A stretch of 64,000 bases of DNA, taken from Labilibaculum sp. (lineage in GTDB: Bacteria > Bacteroidota > Bacteroidia > Bacteroidales > Marinifilaceae). Location of the stretch: the NCBI GenBank assembly GCA_016342745.1, contig JAEINT010000013.1, positions 62,001 to 126,000 on the forward strand, in the 5' to 3' direction. The translations under genes and the position numbers were made by a program. Under the pieces are notes generated by a model that did not search any database, had not been told where the DNA came from, and saw only the letters and a list, made by a program, of their open reading frames with translations. The stretch's first letter is position 1. Each line of letters begins with the position of its first letter. Shown here piece after piece: positions 52,679 through 61,609 of the stretch.

Positions 52679-54499
52679 ATGAAGGTACTTCTATTTGGGG
52701 GAACGACAGAGGGGAAAGCAACTTCTAACTGGCTGGATGATTTGGAAATTTCACATTTCTACTCGACAAAAACGAGTTCAGGAAATTACGAATCCAAATT
52801 TGGTCAGCGAATTTGTGGTGCGATGAATGTAGAAGAAATATGCACTTTTTGTCTTGAAAATAAAATTGATTTGGTGATTGATGCAGCACATCCTTTTGCG
52901 GAGGTTCTGCATCATTGCATCTCAACTGCGGCAAATCAAGTGAGTTTACCAGTGATTAGAATAGAAAGAGATACTGTGCCAAGGATTGAAAGTGAATTTA
53001 TAAGATATCATCACAGTCTTGCTTCTATTTTGACTGATATACAAACTGAAGCTTGCCAAAAGATAGTTTCGTTAGTTGGTGTTAAATCTCTTCCTGTTAT
53101 CCACAAAACAATGCCAGAGGCTAGTATTTGGTATCGAATATTGGATTTTCCTTCTTCCATAGAGATAGCTAAGGAATCAGGAGTGAAAATTGAAAAACTG
53201 ATTGTTTCTGCAGCTTTCGAAGGAATGGAATCCATTGAGGATTTGTTGCTTGATGAAGGTATTGAAGCAATGATTACCAAGGAAAGTGGCTTCTCTGGAT
53301 TATTGGATCAAAAAATGGATTTGGCAATAAAACATCAAATTCCATTGTATGTGATTGCGAGACCAGAACTACCTGAATACGATGAAACGATTACCAATCG
53401 AGAGATGCTGCAGAAGTATTTGAAGGGTAAGTTTCAATTGGAAAGAAAGGAGTTGGCTCCAGGTTATACAAGTGGAACTTGTGCAACGATATCCGCGAAA
53501 GCGGCGATGAAATTATTGCTGGGAGAAGAATTGCAACAAACAGAGAGTGTTGTGTTAGCAGATGGTGGCATTTGCGAAATGCAGTTGCACCAGAATAAAT
53601 TAGGAGGAGACTTTGCTCTTTGTTCGGTGGTGAAAAATTCAGGAGACGATCCGGATGTTACTGATGGAACAGAAATTGGGGTGAGTTTAAAATGGAATGA
53701 TGAGCATTGCATTCGATTTGTGAAAGGTGAAGGCGTTGGAACCGTTACTTTAAAAGGTTTGGGAATTCCTATTGGAGAGCCTGCGATTAACCCAGTTCCG
53801 AGAAAAACGATTGCCTTTGAATTGGAACAGCTTATGGCAGATCATGACCTGACAAGAGGTGTTGATGTTTCTGTTTTTGTTCCCGTTGGCAAAAAGTTGG
53901 GTGCGAAAACCTTTAATCCAAAGTTGGGGATAATAGATGGTATTTCAATTATCGGAACGACTGGGCGAATAAAACCTTACTCTTTGGATGCTTACATGCA
54001 GAGTATTCGCAAAGAAGTTGATATGGCCGTTGCCAATGATAACAAACACATTGTTGTGAATTCGGGAGGCAGAAGCGAGCGGTATTTGAAGAATAAATTT
54101 CCAGACTTAGATAATTTGGCATTTCTACAATATGGCAACTTCATTGGAGAAATGATGAAGACCATTAATGATTCTGGTGTGCACAAAGTAAGCATGGGAA
54201 TCATGACAGGGAAGGCCGTGAAATTGGCTGCTGGTAATTTGGATACGCACAGTAAAAAGGTGGTTTTAGATCATGATTTTTTGAAGGGAATCGCCAAGGA
54301 GTGTAATTATCCTGAGGATATAATAGAACAGGTTGGAAAGATAAAAATGGGACGGGAGCTGGAAGAAATATTCGCATTCTCGGAAGAAGAAGCATTTTTT
54401 AAACAGATAAAAGAGAATTGCATTCAAGTTTGCCAACAAGTATTGAAAGGCTACGAATTTGAACTTCTGCTAATTAGTAATAAGGGAGAAATAATATAG
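52679..54499 (+). CDS. cbiJD: Fusion of precorrin-6A reductase (CbiJ/CobK) and C1-methyltransferase (CbiD)
   Basis: Residues 1-255 are CbiJ/CobK: MKVLLFGGTTEGKATSNWL (nucleotide-binding), VIDAAHPFAEVLHH and FEGMESIEDLLLDEGIEAMI, then TKESG. Residues ~258-606 are CbiD: LAPGYTSGTCATISAKAAMK, CSVVKNSGDDPDVTDGTEIG, VKGEGVGTVTLKGLGIPIGE and NSGGRSERYLK. CbiD methylates C1, and CbiJ reduces the C18-C19 bond in the next step, so again neighbours in the pathway are fused. The stop is 3 bp before cbiM. The ~100-bp upstream gap has an imperfect palindrome TTCGTTACGTAGCGAA at 52643. Confidence 0.94.
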   Translation: MKVLLFGGTTEGKATSNWLDDLEISHFYSTKTSSGNYESKFGQRICGAMNVEEICTFCLENKIDLVIDAAHPFAEVLHHCISTAANQVSLPVIRIERDTVPRIESEFIRYHHSLASILTDIQTEACQKIVSLVGVKSLPVIHKTMPEASIWYRILDFPSSIEIAKESGVKIEKLIVSAAFEGMESIEDLLLDEGIEAMITKESGFSGLLDQKMDLAIKHQIPLYVIARPELPEYDETITNREMLQKYLKGKFQLERKELAPGYTSGTCATISAKAAMKLLLGEELQQTESVVLADGGICEMQLHQNKLGGDFALCSVVKNSGDDPDVTDGTEIGVSLKWNDEHCIRFVKGEGVGTVTLKGLGIPIGEPAINPVPRKTIAFELEQLMADHDLTRGVDVSVFVPVGKKLGAKTFNPKLGIIDGISIIGTTGRIKPYSLDAYMQSIRKEVDMAVANDNKHIVVNSGGRSERYLKNKFPDLDNLAFLQYGNFIGEMMKTINDSGVHKVSMGIMTGKAVKLAAGNLDTHSKKVVLDHDFLKGIAKECNYPEDIIEQVGKIKMGRELEEIFAFSEEEAFFKQIKENCIQVCQQVLKGYEFELLLISNKGEII

Positions 54500-54502
54500 A
54501 AA

Positions 54503-55231
54503 ATGGGAAAAAAGCTATTTGTTTTACTGGCATTTTTAGTTCCTTTTCAGGGATTTAGTATGCACATCATGGAAGGTTATCTGCCTGCTGCATGGTCTAT
54601 TTTCTGGACTGTTGTTTACCTGCCATTTTTTGTTTGGGGTGTTAAGGTGATTCAAAAGAAAGTGAAAAAACATCCAGAATTGAAAATGTTGTTTGCATTG
54701 GCAGCGGCTTTTGCATTTGTTTTGTCGGCACTAAAATTGCCATCGGTAACAGGCAGTAGTTCGCATCCGACTGGAGTCGGTTTGGGAACCTTGCTTTTTG
54801 GACCAATTGCCATGAGTGTTTTGGGTGTTTTGGTGTTGATTTTTCAGGTTTTACTATTGGCACATGGAGGTATTACAACTTTAGGTGCCAATGCTTTTTC
54901 GATGGCTTTGGCAGGTCCTTTGGTAACTTTCGGAATTTATAAATTGTGTGCCAAATTGAAGTGCAATCGATCTGTATCTATCTTTTTAGCTGCTAGTTTA
55001 GGCGATTTAGCAACCTATACGGTTACCGCAATTCAGCTCGCTTTGGCGCATCCTGATACACACACAGGTTTTGCAGGTGCATTTGTGAAGTTTGCTTCTA
55101 TTTTTAGCTTAACGCAGATTCCGATTGCCATTGTAGAAGGTTTAGTAACTGTTTTGGTTATGAATATCTTAATTAAAACAATACCGAATTGGGACGGGTT
55201 GAAATTTAACTTCCAAACATCTAAATCCTAG
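54503..55231 (+). CDS. cbiM: Cobalt ECF transporter, CbiM substrate-capture component
   Basis: The protein begins with a signal-like helix and then [16 protein letters not shown], the hallmark N-terminus of CbiM, where the Met-x-His-x-x-x-Gly region binds Co2+ after processing. It has six to seven membrane helices, with [20 protein letters not shown] and [20 protein letters not shown]. The 242-aa length is typical. It works with CbiN, CbiQ and CbiO to import Co2+ for the chelatase encoded upstream. Confidence 0.95.
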   Translation: MGKKLFVLLAFLVPFQGFSMHIMEGYLPAAWSIFWTVVYLPFFVWGVKVIQKKVKKHPELKMLFALAAAFAFVLSALKLPSVTGSSSHPTGVGLGTLLFGPIAMSVLGVLVLIFQVLLLAHGGITTLGANAFSMALAGPLVTFGIYKLCAKLKCNRSVSIFLAASLGDLATYTVTAIQLALAHPDTHTGFAGAFVKFASIFSLTQIPIAIVEGLVTVLVMNILIKTIPNWDGLKFNFQTSKS

Positions 55232-55234
55232 GGT

Positions 55235-55531
55235 ATGAAGAAATACATTCAGAAAAATCAAAATATTTTTTTGTTGCTAGCAATAATTGCAATTGTTATC
55301 GGGGTTTTTGCCTATGTAGGTGATTCTGAATTTGGTGGCTCCGATGGTCATGCTGAAGAGTACATTACGCAAGCAAATCCCGATTATGAACCTTGGTTTT
55401 CGAACATTTGGGAACCACCAGGATCAGAAATTGAAAGTTTGCTTTTTGCATTGCAAGCAGCAATTGGCGCTGGTGTAATTTGTTATGTGATTGGTTACTA
55501 TAAAGGGCGGCGAGCAACGATTTTAAAATGA
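55235..55531 (+). CDS. cbiN: Cobalt ECF transporter accessory protein CbiN
   Basis: The 98-aa protein has two membrane helices (LLLAIIAIVIGVFAYVG and LLFALQAAIGAGVICYVIGY) around a loop with DSEFGGSDGHAEEYITQANP and the strongly conserved YEPWFSNIWEPPGSEIESL. CbiN pairs with CbiM and stimulates metal capture. The start lies 3 bp after cbiM. Confidence 0.94.
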   Translation: MKKYIQKNQNIFLLLAIIAIVIGVFAYVGDSEFGGSDGHAEEYITQANPDYEPWFSNIWEPPGSEIESLLFALQAAIGAGVICYVIGYYKGRRATILK

Positions 55532-55540
55532 TTTTCTAGA

Positions 55541-55684
55541 ACACCCCTCTGGCTTTCGCCTCTCGAAAGCTTTCGGGATCTCCTGAAAAGGGAGAAAGAA
55601 AAAAGAGATGTTTAATCATTTCTAAATATGCTAAATTTTAAAATCTTCCCCTTTTAAGGGTAAGTGCCGATAGGCGAAGGGGTG
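55541..55684. repeat. Interspersed inverted-repeat element between cbiN and cbiQ
   Basis: The left end CACCCCT...TTCGCC (55542-55560) pairs with GGCGAAGGGGTG (55673-55684). The inner text CTGAAAAGGGAGAAAG pairs approximately with CTTCCCCTTTTAAGG. A small palindrome CGAAAGCTTTCG sits at 55564-55575. The ends resemble a MITE/REP-like family found across Bacteroidota genomes. Confidence 0.7.
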
Positions 55685-55727
55685 ATTGTATTATTAATTA
55701 CTCATTATTAATTTATAATTATAGTAG

Positions 55728-56498
55728 GTGTTTATAAGCGAACGATACGTAATAAAGAAATCCATTTTCGGATTGCATAGCATGGAGAAATTTGCCCTTT
55801 TTATGGTGCTTCTAAATGCTGCTTTGCTTTCGGGGAATTCTTATTTACACTTGTTTCTTATTCTGTTTATTTCTCTTGGCTTTTTTGCGCATGGTCTTGG
55901 TTTTCTAAAATTGATTCGTCTGCTTGCTTTGCCATTTGGTTTTATTGTTTTAGGTAGTATTTCCATTGCTTTTTCTTTGCATGCCGATCCTGAGAGTAGT
56001 TTGTTTTGTTTCGACACAATGGATTTATGCATTGGTTTGGAGGAAGCTGGATTAAACAAAGCACTTTCCTTGTTTATGAAAGCAATGGCCGCAGTTATGG
56101 CTCTTAATTACTTAATTTTATCTTGTTCCTTATCAGAAATTAATGATATCGGTAGGAGATTGCGGATTCCGCTTATTTTGCGCGAGTTGTTTGTCCTGAC
56201 GTATCGTTACATATCACTTCTATTTTCATTCACCAATCAGGTTCATATATCGCAACGCAACCGACTTGGATATGTAAATCGAAAGAAGTCGGTTTTATCG
56301 ATTGGGATGTTATTTTCTTCGGTGTTTATTAAGAGTCTTTTGTTTTCGAACAGAAGTTTGGAGGCACTTCAATCTCGAGGATACGATGGTGAGTTCTACT
56401 TTAATGAACAAAATATGCCGATAAGACTAAAACAAGTGCTTTTATTAATCTTATTGGGAATTTTATTAATCGTTATACACTTTGTCACTTCTATTTGA
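55728..56498 (+). CDS. cbiQ: Cobalt ECF transporter T component CbiQ
   Basis: The GTG at 55728 directly follows an in-frame stop and keeps the family-like N-terminus (ERYVIKKSIFGLHSMEKFAL); an ATG at 55782 would drop it. The 256-aa protein has about five membrane helices and the coupling motifs with the ATPase near LRIPLILRELFVLTYRYISL and SLEALQSRGYDGEF (AxxARG-like, here LQSRG). It transmits ATPase movement to CbiMN. It is separated from cbiN by a repeat element. Confidence 0.9.
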   Translation: MFISERYVIKKSIFGLHSMEKFALFMVLLNAALLSGNSYLHLFLILFISLGFFAHGLGFLKLIRLLALPFGFIVLGSISIAFSLHADPESSLFCFDTMDLCIGLEEAGLNKALSLFMKAMAAVMALNYLILSCSLSEINDIGRRLRIPLILRELFVLTYRYISLLFSFTNQVHISQRNRLGYVNRKKSVLSIGMLFSSVFIKSLLFSNRSLEALQSRGYDGEFYFNEQNMPIRLKQVLLLILLGILLIVIHFVTSI

Positions 56499-56502
56499 TT
56501 TT

Positions 56503-57297
56503 ATGATTCAACTTAAAAACATACAATACACATATCCGGAAGGAACAAAAGGTCTAGAAGATGTTTCATTGACTATAGAATCGGGAAGTAAAGTGGCTTT
56601 TCTGGGTGAGAATGGAGCAGGGAAGTCTTCTCTATTTTTGGTGATAAATGGAATTCATAAGCCTCAGAAGGGAGAGTTCATTTTGGATGAGTCTCGATTT
56701 AAGTTTACGAATAAGGAACGCAAACAAATGGCCCGAAAAATTGGTTATGTGTTTCAGGATCCTGATGTGCAGTTGTTTGCTGCTAGCGTGTACGAGGATA
56801 TTGCTTTTGGACCCTTTAATTTAGGATTGAATAAAAAGGAGATTGACGCTAGAGTAGAGAAAAATTTGAATTTGTTGGGAATTCAGGACTTGAAAGACAA
56901 AGCACCACATCAATTGAGTTACGGACAAAAGAAACAGGTTGCTGTAGCTGGAGTGCTTGCTATGGAACCGGAAATTATTTTGTTTGATGAGCCATTTGCC
57001 TGGTTGGATAATCGCCACAAGCAGATTATGAATGATATTATTGATGATTTGAACCAGCAAGGCAAGACCGTGCTGATTTCAACGCACAATCCTGATTTTG
57101 CTTTTGAATGGGCGGATAAGGTTGTATTGATGAAAGAGGGGAGAATTATTGCTGCAGATTCTCCAGAGAAAACCATGTGCAACAAAACATTGATGCAGGA
57201 AATTGGAATGGAATTACCTTTGGTTGTGCAATTGGCAGAAAAAATGGGAATCGATTCTTATTCTCGATCAATAAAAGCTTTACTACAAGAAGTTTAA
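56503..57297 (+). CDS. cbiO: Cobalt ECF transporter ATPase CbiO
   Basis: The ATG at 56503, 4 bp after cbiQ, gives the normal MIQLKNIQYTYPEG start. The 264-aa protein has a Walker A GENGAGKSS, Q-loop VFQDPDVQLFAASVYEDIAF, signature LSYGQKKQVAVAG, Walker B IILFDEPFAWLD and switch His in STHNPDF. It powers cobalt uptake. Its stop codon overlaps the stop of the convergent glycosyltransferase gene, and no terminator is seen between them. Confidence 0.95.
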   Translation: MIQLKNIQYTYPEGTKGLEDVSLTIESGSKVAFLGENGAGKSSLFLVINGIHKPQKGEFILDESRFKFTNKERKQMARKIGYVFQDPDVQLFAASVYEDIAFGPFNLGLNKKEIDARVEKNLNLLGIQDLKDKAPHQLSYGQKKQVAVAGVLAMEPEIILFDEPFAWLDNRHKQIMNDIIDDLNQQGKTVLISTHNPDFAFEWADKVVLMKEGRIIAADSPEKTMCNKTLMQEIGMELPLVVQLAEKMGIDSYSRSIKALLQEV

Positions 57298-58586
57298 TTC
57301 TTCTTTAGTTGATGGTAGATGTCAATTAAATTATCCGCTTGTTTGTAGATGTTGAATTCATTCTCGACACCATTTTTCGCATTAGAAGAAAGTTCTAGCA
57401 ATTGATCTTCATTGCTAAGAAGAGCTTTTAAAGCTTTGGCTAATTCTTCGGGTGTATTTTCTTTGTAGATGATACCGCCTTTTGATTTTTCAACAATCTC
57501 CGGAAAAGCACCAAGCTTTGGTTGCACAACAGGAACACCAGAAGCCATACTTTCTAATAAGTACAAGCCAAAAGCTTCTCCGTTTCGCACAGGCACTGAA
57601 ATCATACGTACTTTTCTGAAAAAATCGTGTCTTCCATCTCCATCAAAATCTTCATGGAATTCAACTTGTTCTAGTAGATTTGCCTCTTTTAGTTTTCGCC
57701 TCATTTGCTTTAGGATAGGCTTGTCATCGCCCGTTGAACCTCCAGTTAAAATCAATTTTACATCACTAAAATCAGCATCTTTTTTGAGTTCGATAAAGGC
57801 ATCAACCATTATGTCGAAACCATTTGCCTCGCACATTCGTGAGATGTAGCCAATGTTTCGTGCCTTCTCTTTTGGCTGGGTGCATTTGTACTCATCCGGA
57901 TCAACACCCAAATGGTTCGTAAATACCTTTTCTTTACTAATCATCATTTTATCGATGGATACTTTCGAATAGAAATTGCTAACACCAATAAAGCCATCAA
58001 TGTATTCCGATTTGGTACTCATAAGAGCCCAAATTTTATCTCGGAAAGAATCTTTCATAGCATCTACCCAAACATCTTCATCCTGTAAAGAGCAAACGAG
58101 AGTGGCATTCGGAAATTCTTCTCTTAATTTTGGAGCCAATCCCAAAAGAAGGGCATTCGATAAGTGAATCACATCTGGCTTTAGGTATTCTGCCATCCAA
58201 CTCACCATTCGGTTCAGTTCTTCTTTTTGAGCTCCTTCATCACCCATTAGCATCGAGACGGTCATTTCTTCCAGACCTTTTGCACTGGTTGAACCAGCCA
58301 TACTTGCAGCCAATTTTAACATTGGGCGTGAATTCAGTAGGCGATCGACCCAAGCTGGTGCATTTCGAAAAATAGGATACAACTGTTTTAAGTAAATGCT
58401 AATAGCACCATAAAAAACAGGCATATCATTTAGGTCATGCTCATCAGAAAATAAAGGAAGGTACATGGGGATTTTGGTCACATCATGTCCTTGCTTTTTC
58501 ATTGCTAGGTGAAATTTATCATCACGCAAGCAATTACCACAATAGAAGCTACCACCAGAACCCGGTATAATCTGAAGAATGTTCAT
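57294..58586 (-). CDS. Glycosyltransferase, GT4-like
   Basis: The 430-aa protein has two Rossmann-type halves. The N-terminus MNILQIIPGSGGSFYCGNCL has a Cys-rich loop, the donor-binding half starts near RNIGYISRMCEANGFDIMVD, and the EX7E-type region is EAFGLYLLESMASGVPVVQP, typical of GT4. It transfers a sugar from a nucleotide donor; donor and acceptor are unknown. It is cytoplasmic. The gene is convergent with cbiO, with overlapping stop codons. Confidence 0.87.
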   Translation of the reverse strand: MNILQIIPGSGGSFYCGNCLRDDKFHLAMKKQGHDVTKIPMYLPLFSDEHDLNDMPVFYGAISIYLKQLYPIFRNAPAWVDRLLNSRPMLKLAASMAGSTSAKGLEEMTVSMLMGDEGAQKEELNRMVSWMAEYLKPDVIHLSNALLLGLAPKLREEFPNATLVCSLQDEDVWVDAMKDSFRDKIWALMSTKSEYIDGFIGVSNFYSKVSIDKMMISKEKVFTNHLGVDPDEYKCTQPKEKARNIGYISRMCEANGFDIMVDAFIELKKDADFSDVKLILTGGSTGDDKPILKQMRRKLKEANLLEQVEFHEDFDGDGRHDFFRKVRMISVPVRNGEAFGLYLLESMASGVPVVQPKLGAFPEIVEKSKGGIIYKENTPEELAKALKALLSNEDQLLELSSNAKNGVENEFNIYKQADNLIDIYHQLKKN

Positions 58587-58734
58587 AAAGAAAAGTTGAA
58601 AGTGACTAATGCTTAAAGTTAAAAAATAAAGTTTAAAGTTTTTAAATAAAAACTGCCTAAAGTGATGAACAATAGGCAGCTTATTTTTATTTAATTAGAC
58701 GCTAATAGGTTTGAAAAAGCGTGTTGTGAATTTT

Positions 58735-58803
58735 TACTTTTTCCTTGGGACTTTTGACTTGTCCCTTTCTCCTTTTTTACTTGAAACTTGGATCTTTTCC
58801 TTT
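58735..58803. repeat. CT-rich interspersed repeat, relative of the 12281-12560 repeat
   Basis: ACTTTTTCCTTGGGACTTTT and CCCTTTCTCC...ACTTGAAACTTGGATC resemble the repeats at 12281-12560 and, inverted, at 9370-9480. This copy lacks the CCCCGAGC hairpin core. Confidence 0.6.
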
Positions 58804-59578
58804 ACTTATCAAACTGCTTTGCCTCTTCCCAAATCTCATCCATTTCTTCCAAGTTCATGTCTTTTAGGTTTCGACCCAATTTCATGGTTTTGCTTTCCAA
58901 ATAATTGAAACGCTTGGTAAATTTTTGATTGGTTCGTTCCAATGCATTCTCTGGGTTTATGTCATACAAACGAGCTGCATTGATCAGAGAGAAGAACATA
59001 TCGCCAAATTCGGCTTCCATTTTATCGTGATCACCTTTTTTTATTTCAGCTTCCAATTCATGCATTTCTTCCTTTACCTTCTCCCAAACTTGCTCTTTTT
59101 CATCCCAATCGAAGCCTACGCCGCGAACTTTGTCTTGAATTCGATTTGCTTTTACTAGGGCAGGAAGAGATTTTGGAACGCCTTCTAAAACGGTTTTGTT
59201 TCCATTTTTCTCCTTCAGTTTCAATTGTTCCCAATTTTCCTCTACTTCTTTCGCATCGGCAACTTTTGTATCACTAAAAATATGAGGATGACGATAAATT
59301 AGCTTTTCGCTGATACCATCACAAACATCAGCAATATCGAAATCATTGGTCTCCGATCCAATTTTAGCGTAGAATACAATATGCAAAAGGATATCACCCA
59401 ATTCTTTCTTAATTTCTTCCTTTTCACCTTTCAGAATAGAGTCGGCCAATTCGTAAGTTTCCTCAATGGTAAGCGTTCGTAAACTCTCAAAAGTCTGTTT
59501 TTTATCCCAAGGACAGCCTTCACGAAGCTGATCCATTATATCTAGTAAGCGTTCAAAAGCTTTTAGTTTTCTATCCAT
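58802..59578 (-). CDS. mazG: Nucleoside triphosphate pyrophosphohydrolase MazG
   Basis: The 258-aa protein has two MazG domains: GCPWDKKQTFESLRTLTIEE followed by YELADSI and EEIKKELGDILLHIVFYAKI (EExxE...ExxD metal site), and a second copy around EKVKEEMHELEAEIKKGDHD with EAEFGDMFFSLINAARL. It hydrolyses (d)NTPs to monophosphates and is thought to clear damaged nucleotides. The protein is cytoplasmic and of usual length. Confidence 0.95.
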   Translation of the reverse strand: MDRKLKAFERLLDIMDQLREGCPWDKKQTFESLRTLTIEETYELADSILKGEKEEIKKELGDILLHIVFYAKIGSETNDFDIADVCDGISEKLIYRHPHIFSDTKVADAKEVEENWEQLKLKEKNGNKTVLEGVPKSLPALVKANRIQDKVRGVGFDWDEKEQVWEKVKEEMHELEAEIKKGDHDKMEAEFGDMFFSLINAARLYDINPENALERTNQKFTKRFNYLESKTMKLGRNLKDMNLEEMDEIWEEAKQFDK

Positions 59579-59936
59579 TTGTTCTGTGTTTTATCTAATC
59601 GAAGATCAAATTTACAAAAGAATTTGGGAGTTTAGGGCTTTATTCCAAGGCTAAATAGACTGGTAAGCTTAGAATGTTTTTCAAAACCTCGCATGGATCA
59701 CTTTTGCGCTACGAAATTCCCATCTATTTTATTCTTTACACTTTTCAATACATTTTCTGATTTTTAATGTGCTATGAAACTTGCTTTTACATCCAAAAGC
59801 TTTTAACATTTCCTGATTAAATCTGGGTTTTTAATTTAAATTTGCAACTTGTTTTGTGCAAAGACTTGTTCCACTTGGAACCGATCGGTTTGATTTGAGG
59901 TTTTGTACTCGTTTAGAATTCTTTTTGTAAGATCTT
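59579..59936. other. 358-bp divergent intergenic region between mazG and the ClC gene
   Basis: A perfect 12-bp palindrome AACCGATCGGTT at 59879-59890 lies 46 bp upstream of the ClC start, and a -7-like TAAATTTG is at 59837-59844. I looked for a fluoride riboswitch (GGNGATGG core) and did not find one. Nothing else is recognised. Confidence 0.45.
59879..59890. promoter_or_regulatory. 12-bp palindrome, possible operator of the ClC/DUF190 operon
   Basis: AACCGATCGGTT is a perfect palindrome located between a -7-like box (59837-59844) and the start codon at 59937. This is a positional guess only. Confidence 0.3.
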
Positions 59937-61241
59937 ATGAATATCAATAAAATTAAAAAAGCCCTTTTTTCTATTGAACAGATTCCATCTTTACTTTACC
60001 TCGTAAAATGGGTTTTTATTTGTTTGTTATTAGGAGCTATAGTAGGCAGTGTTTCTGCTTTTTTTCTTTCGAGTTTAGAGTGGGTAACCAATTGGAGAGA
60101 GTCAAATTTATGGATCATTGCTTTGCTTCCTATTGGTGGATTTGTAATTGGTTTATCTTATCATTTGTATGGCAATAGCGTAGTAAAAGGGAATAATTTA
60201 TTGCTGGAAGAGTTTCATTCTCCTAAAAAGATTATTCCTTTTCGAATGGCTCCTTTGGTGTTGTTTGGAACTATTCTTACACATTTCTTTGGCGGTTCTG
60301 CAGGGCGAGAGGGGACTGCTGTTCAAATAGGTGGTGCAATTGCAGATCGTTTTACAAAAATATTTAATCTTTCAAAAAGTGATCGGAAGATTGTATTGAT
60401 TGCGGGTGTTAGCGCTGGATTTGCTTCTGTTTTTGGAACGCCACTAGCGGGAGGTATTTTTGCACTCGAGGTAATGGTTTTAGGACGAATTCGCTTGGAA
60501 GCCATAATTCCAAGTTTTTTAGCAGCAGTATTCTCAAACTATTTTTGTGAAATTTGGAATATTTCCCATACCCATTACCATATTACATCTGTTGCCGAAA
60601 TGAATCCTGTAAATCTATTATGGGCATTGTTGGCAGGTATTATTTTTGGACTGGTTGCCATGTTGTTTTCTAAGTCGACTCATTTTTGGAGTAATTTGTT
60701 TAGCAAATTGATTAAATATCCACCACTTCGTCCAGTAATTGGTGGTATTATATTAGCTGTTGCAATCTATTTTATGGGCACTACCAAATACATTGGCTTG
60801 GGTATTCCAACAATTGTAGATGCTTTTAATGTTGATCTGAACTCCTACGATTTTATTTTAAAGCTGTTGTTTACCTCTTTTACTTTAGGAGCAGGTTTTA
60901 AAGGTGGGGAAGTGACACCTCTATTTTACATTGGAGCTACCTTAGGAAATGTGCTGGTTTGGTTTATTCCATTACCCATGAGTATGCTTGCAGGAATGGG
61001 ATTTGTAGCCGTTTTTGCGGGAGCAACAAATACACCTATTGCTTGTACAATAATGGGAATTGAATTGTTTGGTATCGAAGCGGGGGTTTTTATTGCACTG
61101 GCTTGTAGTACAGCATATTTATTTTCTGGTCATTCGGGTGTTTACGCTTCTCAAATTATTGGGAGTCCTAAAAATAGTAAATACAGTCTTGAAAAAGGAT
61201 TACAGCTTTCTGATGTTAAAAATAAAAGGAGTAAAGGATGA
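59937..61241 (+). CDS. ClC-family anion/proton antiporter, CLC-F-like (possible fluoride exporter)
   Basis: The 434-aa protein has about eleven membrane helices with ClC hallmarks: the gating-glutamate segment GGSAGREGTAVQIGGAIADR (Glu125) and GAGFKGGEVTPLFYIGATLG. Two positions differ from chloride-selective ClCs: GREGT replaces GREGP, and KGNNLLLEEFH stands where the GSGIP filter is normally found. From memory, these changes mark the CLC-F branch, which exchanges F- for H+ and protects against fluoride. The stop codon overlaps the start of a DUF190-like gene (ATGA). Confidence 0.85.
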   Translation: MNINKIKKALFSIEQIPSLLYLVKWVFICLLLGAIVGSVSAFFLSSLEWVTNWRESNLWIIALLPIGGFVIGLSYHLYGNSVVKGNNLLLEEFHSPKKIIPFRMAPLVLFGTILTHFFGGSAGREGTAVQIGGAIADRFTKIFNLSKSDRKIVLIAGVSAGFASVFGTPLAGGIFALEVMVLGRIRLEAIIPSFLAAVFSNYFCEIWNISHTHYHITSVAEMNPVNLLWALLAGIIFGLVAMLFSKSTHFWSNLFSKLIKYPPLRPVIGGIILAVAIYFMGTTKYIGLGIPTIVDAFNVDLNSYDFILKLLFTSFTLGAGFKGGEVTPLFYIGATLGNVLVWFIPLPMSMLAGMGFVAVFAGATNTPIACTIMGIELFGIEAGVFIALACSTAYLFSGHSGVYASQIIGSPKNSKYSLEKGLQLSDVKNKRSKG

Positions 61242-61579
61242 AAGAATTTGTAACGTTAAGAATTTATTTTGAGTACGGTCAGAAAACAAAAGAGCATTCT
61301 TTCTGGAAGAAGCTACATTCTGGAGGTTTTGATCGGGAATTACTCAAAAGAGCAAAGGCTTTTGACTTGCATCAGGTTTTGAATTTTACAGTAAGTAAAG
61401 GCTACTTTAATCATGCTGAAATTCAGTGGGGACGAAGTGAAAGTATGCATTTTAGACATCCGCAGGTGATTGAAATAATCGACACCGAAAATAGGATTAT
61501 GGATTTTGTGAAGAAAGAAGAAATTTTGCTTCAGGAAACCAAACTAGTGATGGTGAAAAACGAAATTGTGCTGCTCTGA
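61238..61579 (+). CDS. DUF190-like (PII-like) small protein
   Basis: The 113-aa protein shows a DUF190-type layout: RIYFEYGQKTKEHSFWKKLH at the start, LLKRAKAFDLHQVLNFTVSK in the middle, and HPQVIEIIDTENRIMDFVKK, which matches the conserved VVEIVDTEEKI region. DUF190 proteins have a PII-like ferredoxin fold and are often encoded beside CrcB/Fluc fluoride channels. The 4-bp overlap with the ClC gene indicates translational coupling, so it may regulate the transporter. The match is by eye and distant. Confidence 0.65.
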   Translation: MKEFVTLRIYFEYGQKTKEHSFWKKLHSGGFDRELLKRAKAFDLHQVLNFTVSKGYFNHAEIQWGRSESMHFRHPQVIEIIDTENRIMDFVKKEEILLQETKLVMVKNEIVLL

Positions 61580-61609
61580 TTGAGGGCTTGTATAAATAAC
61601 ACAATGCTG

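Noticed and set aside
59579-59936. Fluoride riboswitch upstream of the CLC-F-like gene.
   Set aside because: I could not find the GGNGATGG core or the downstream conserved pairs in this stretch.
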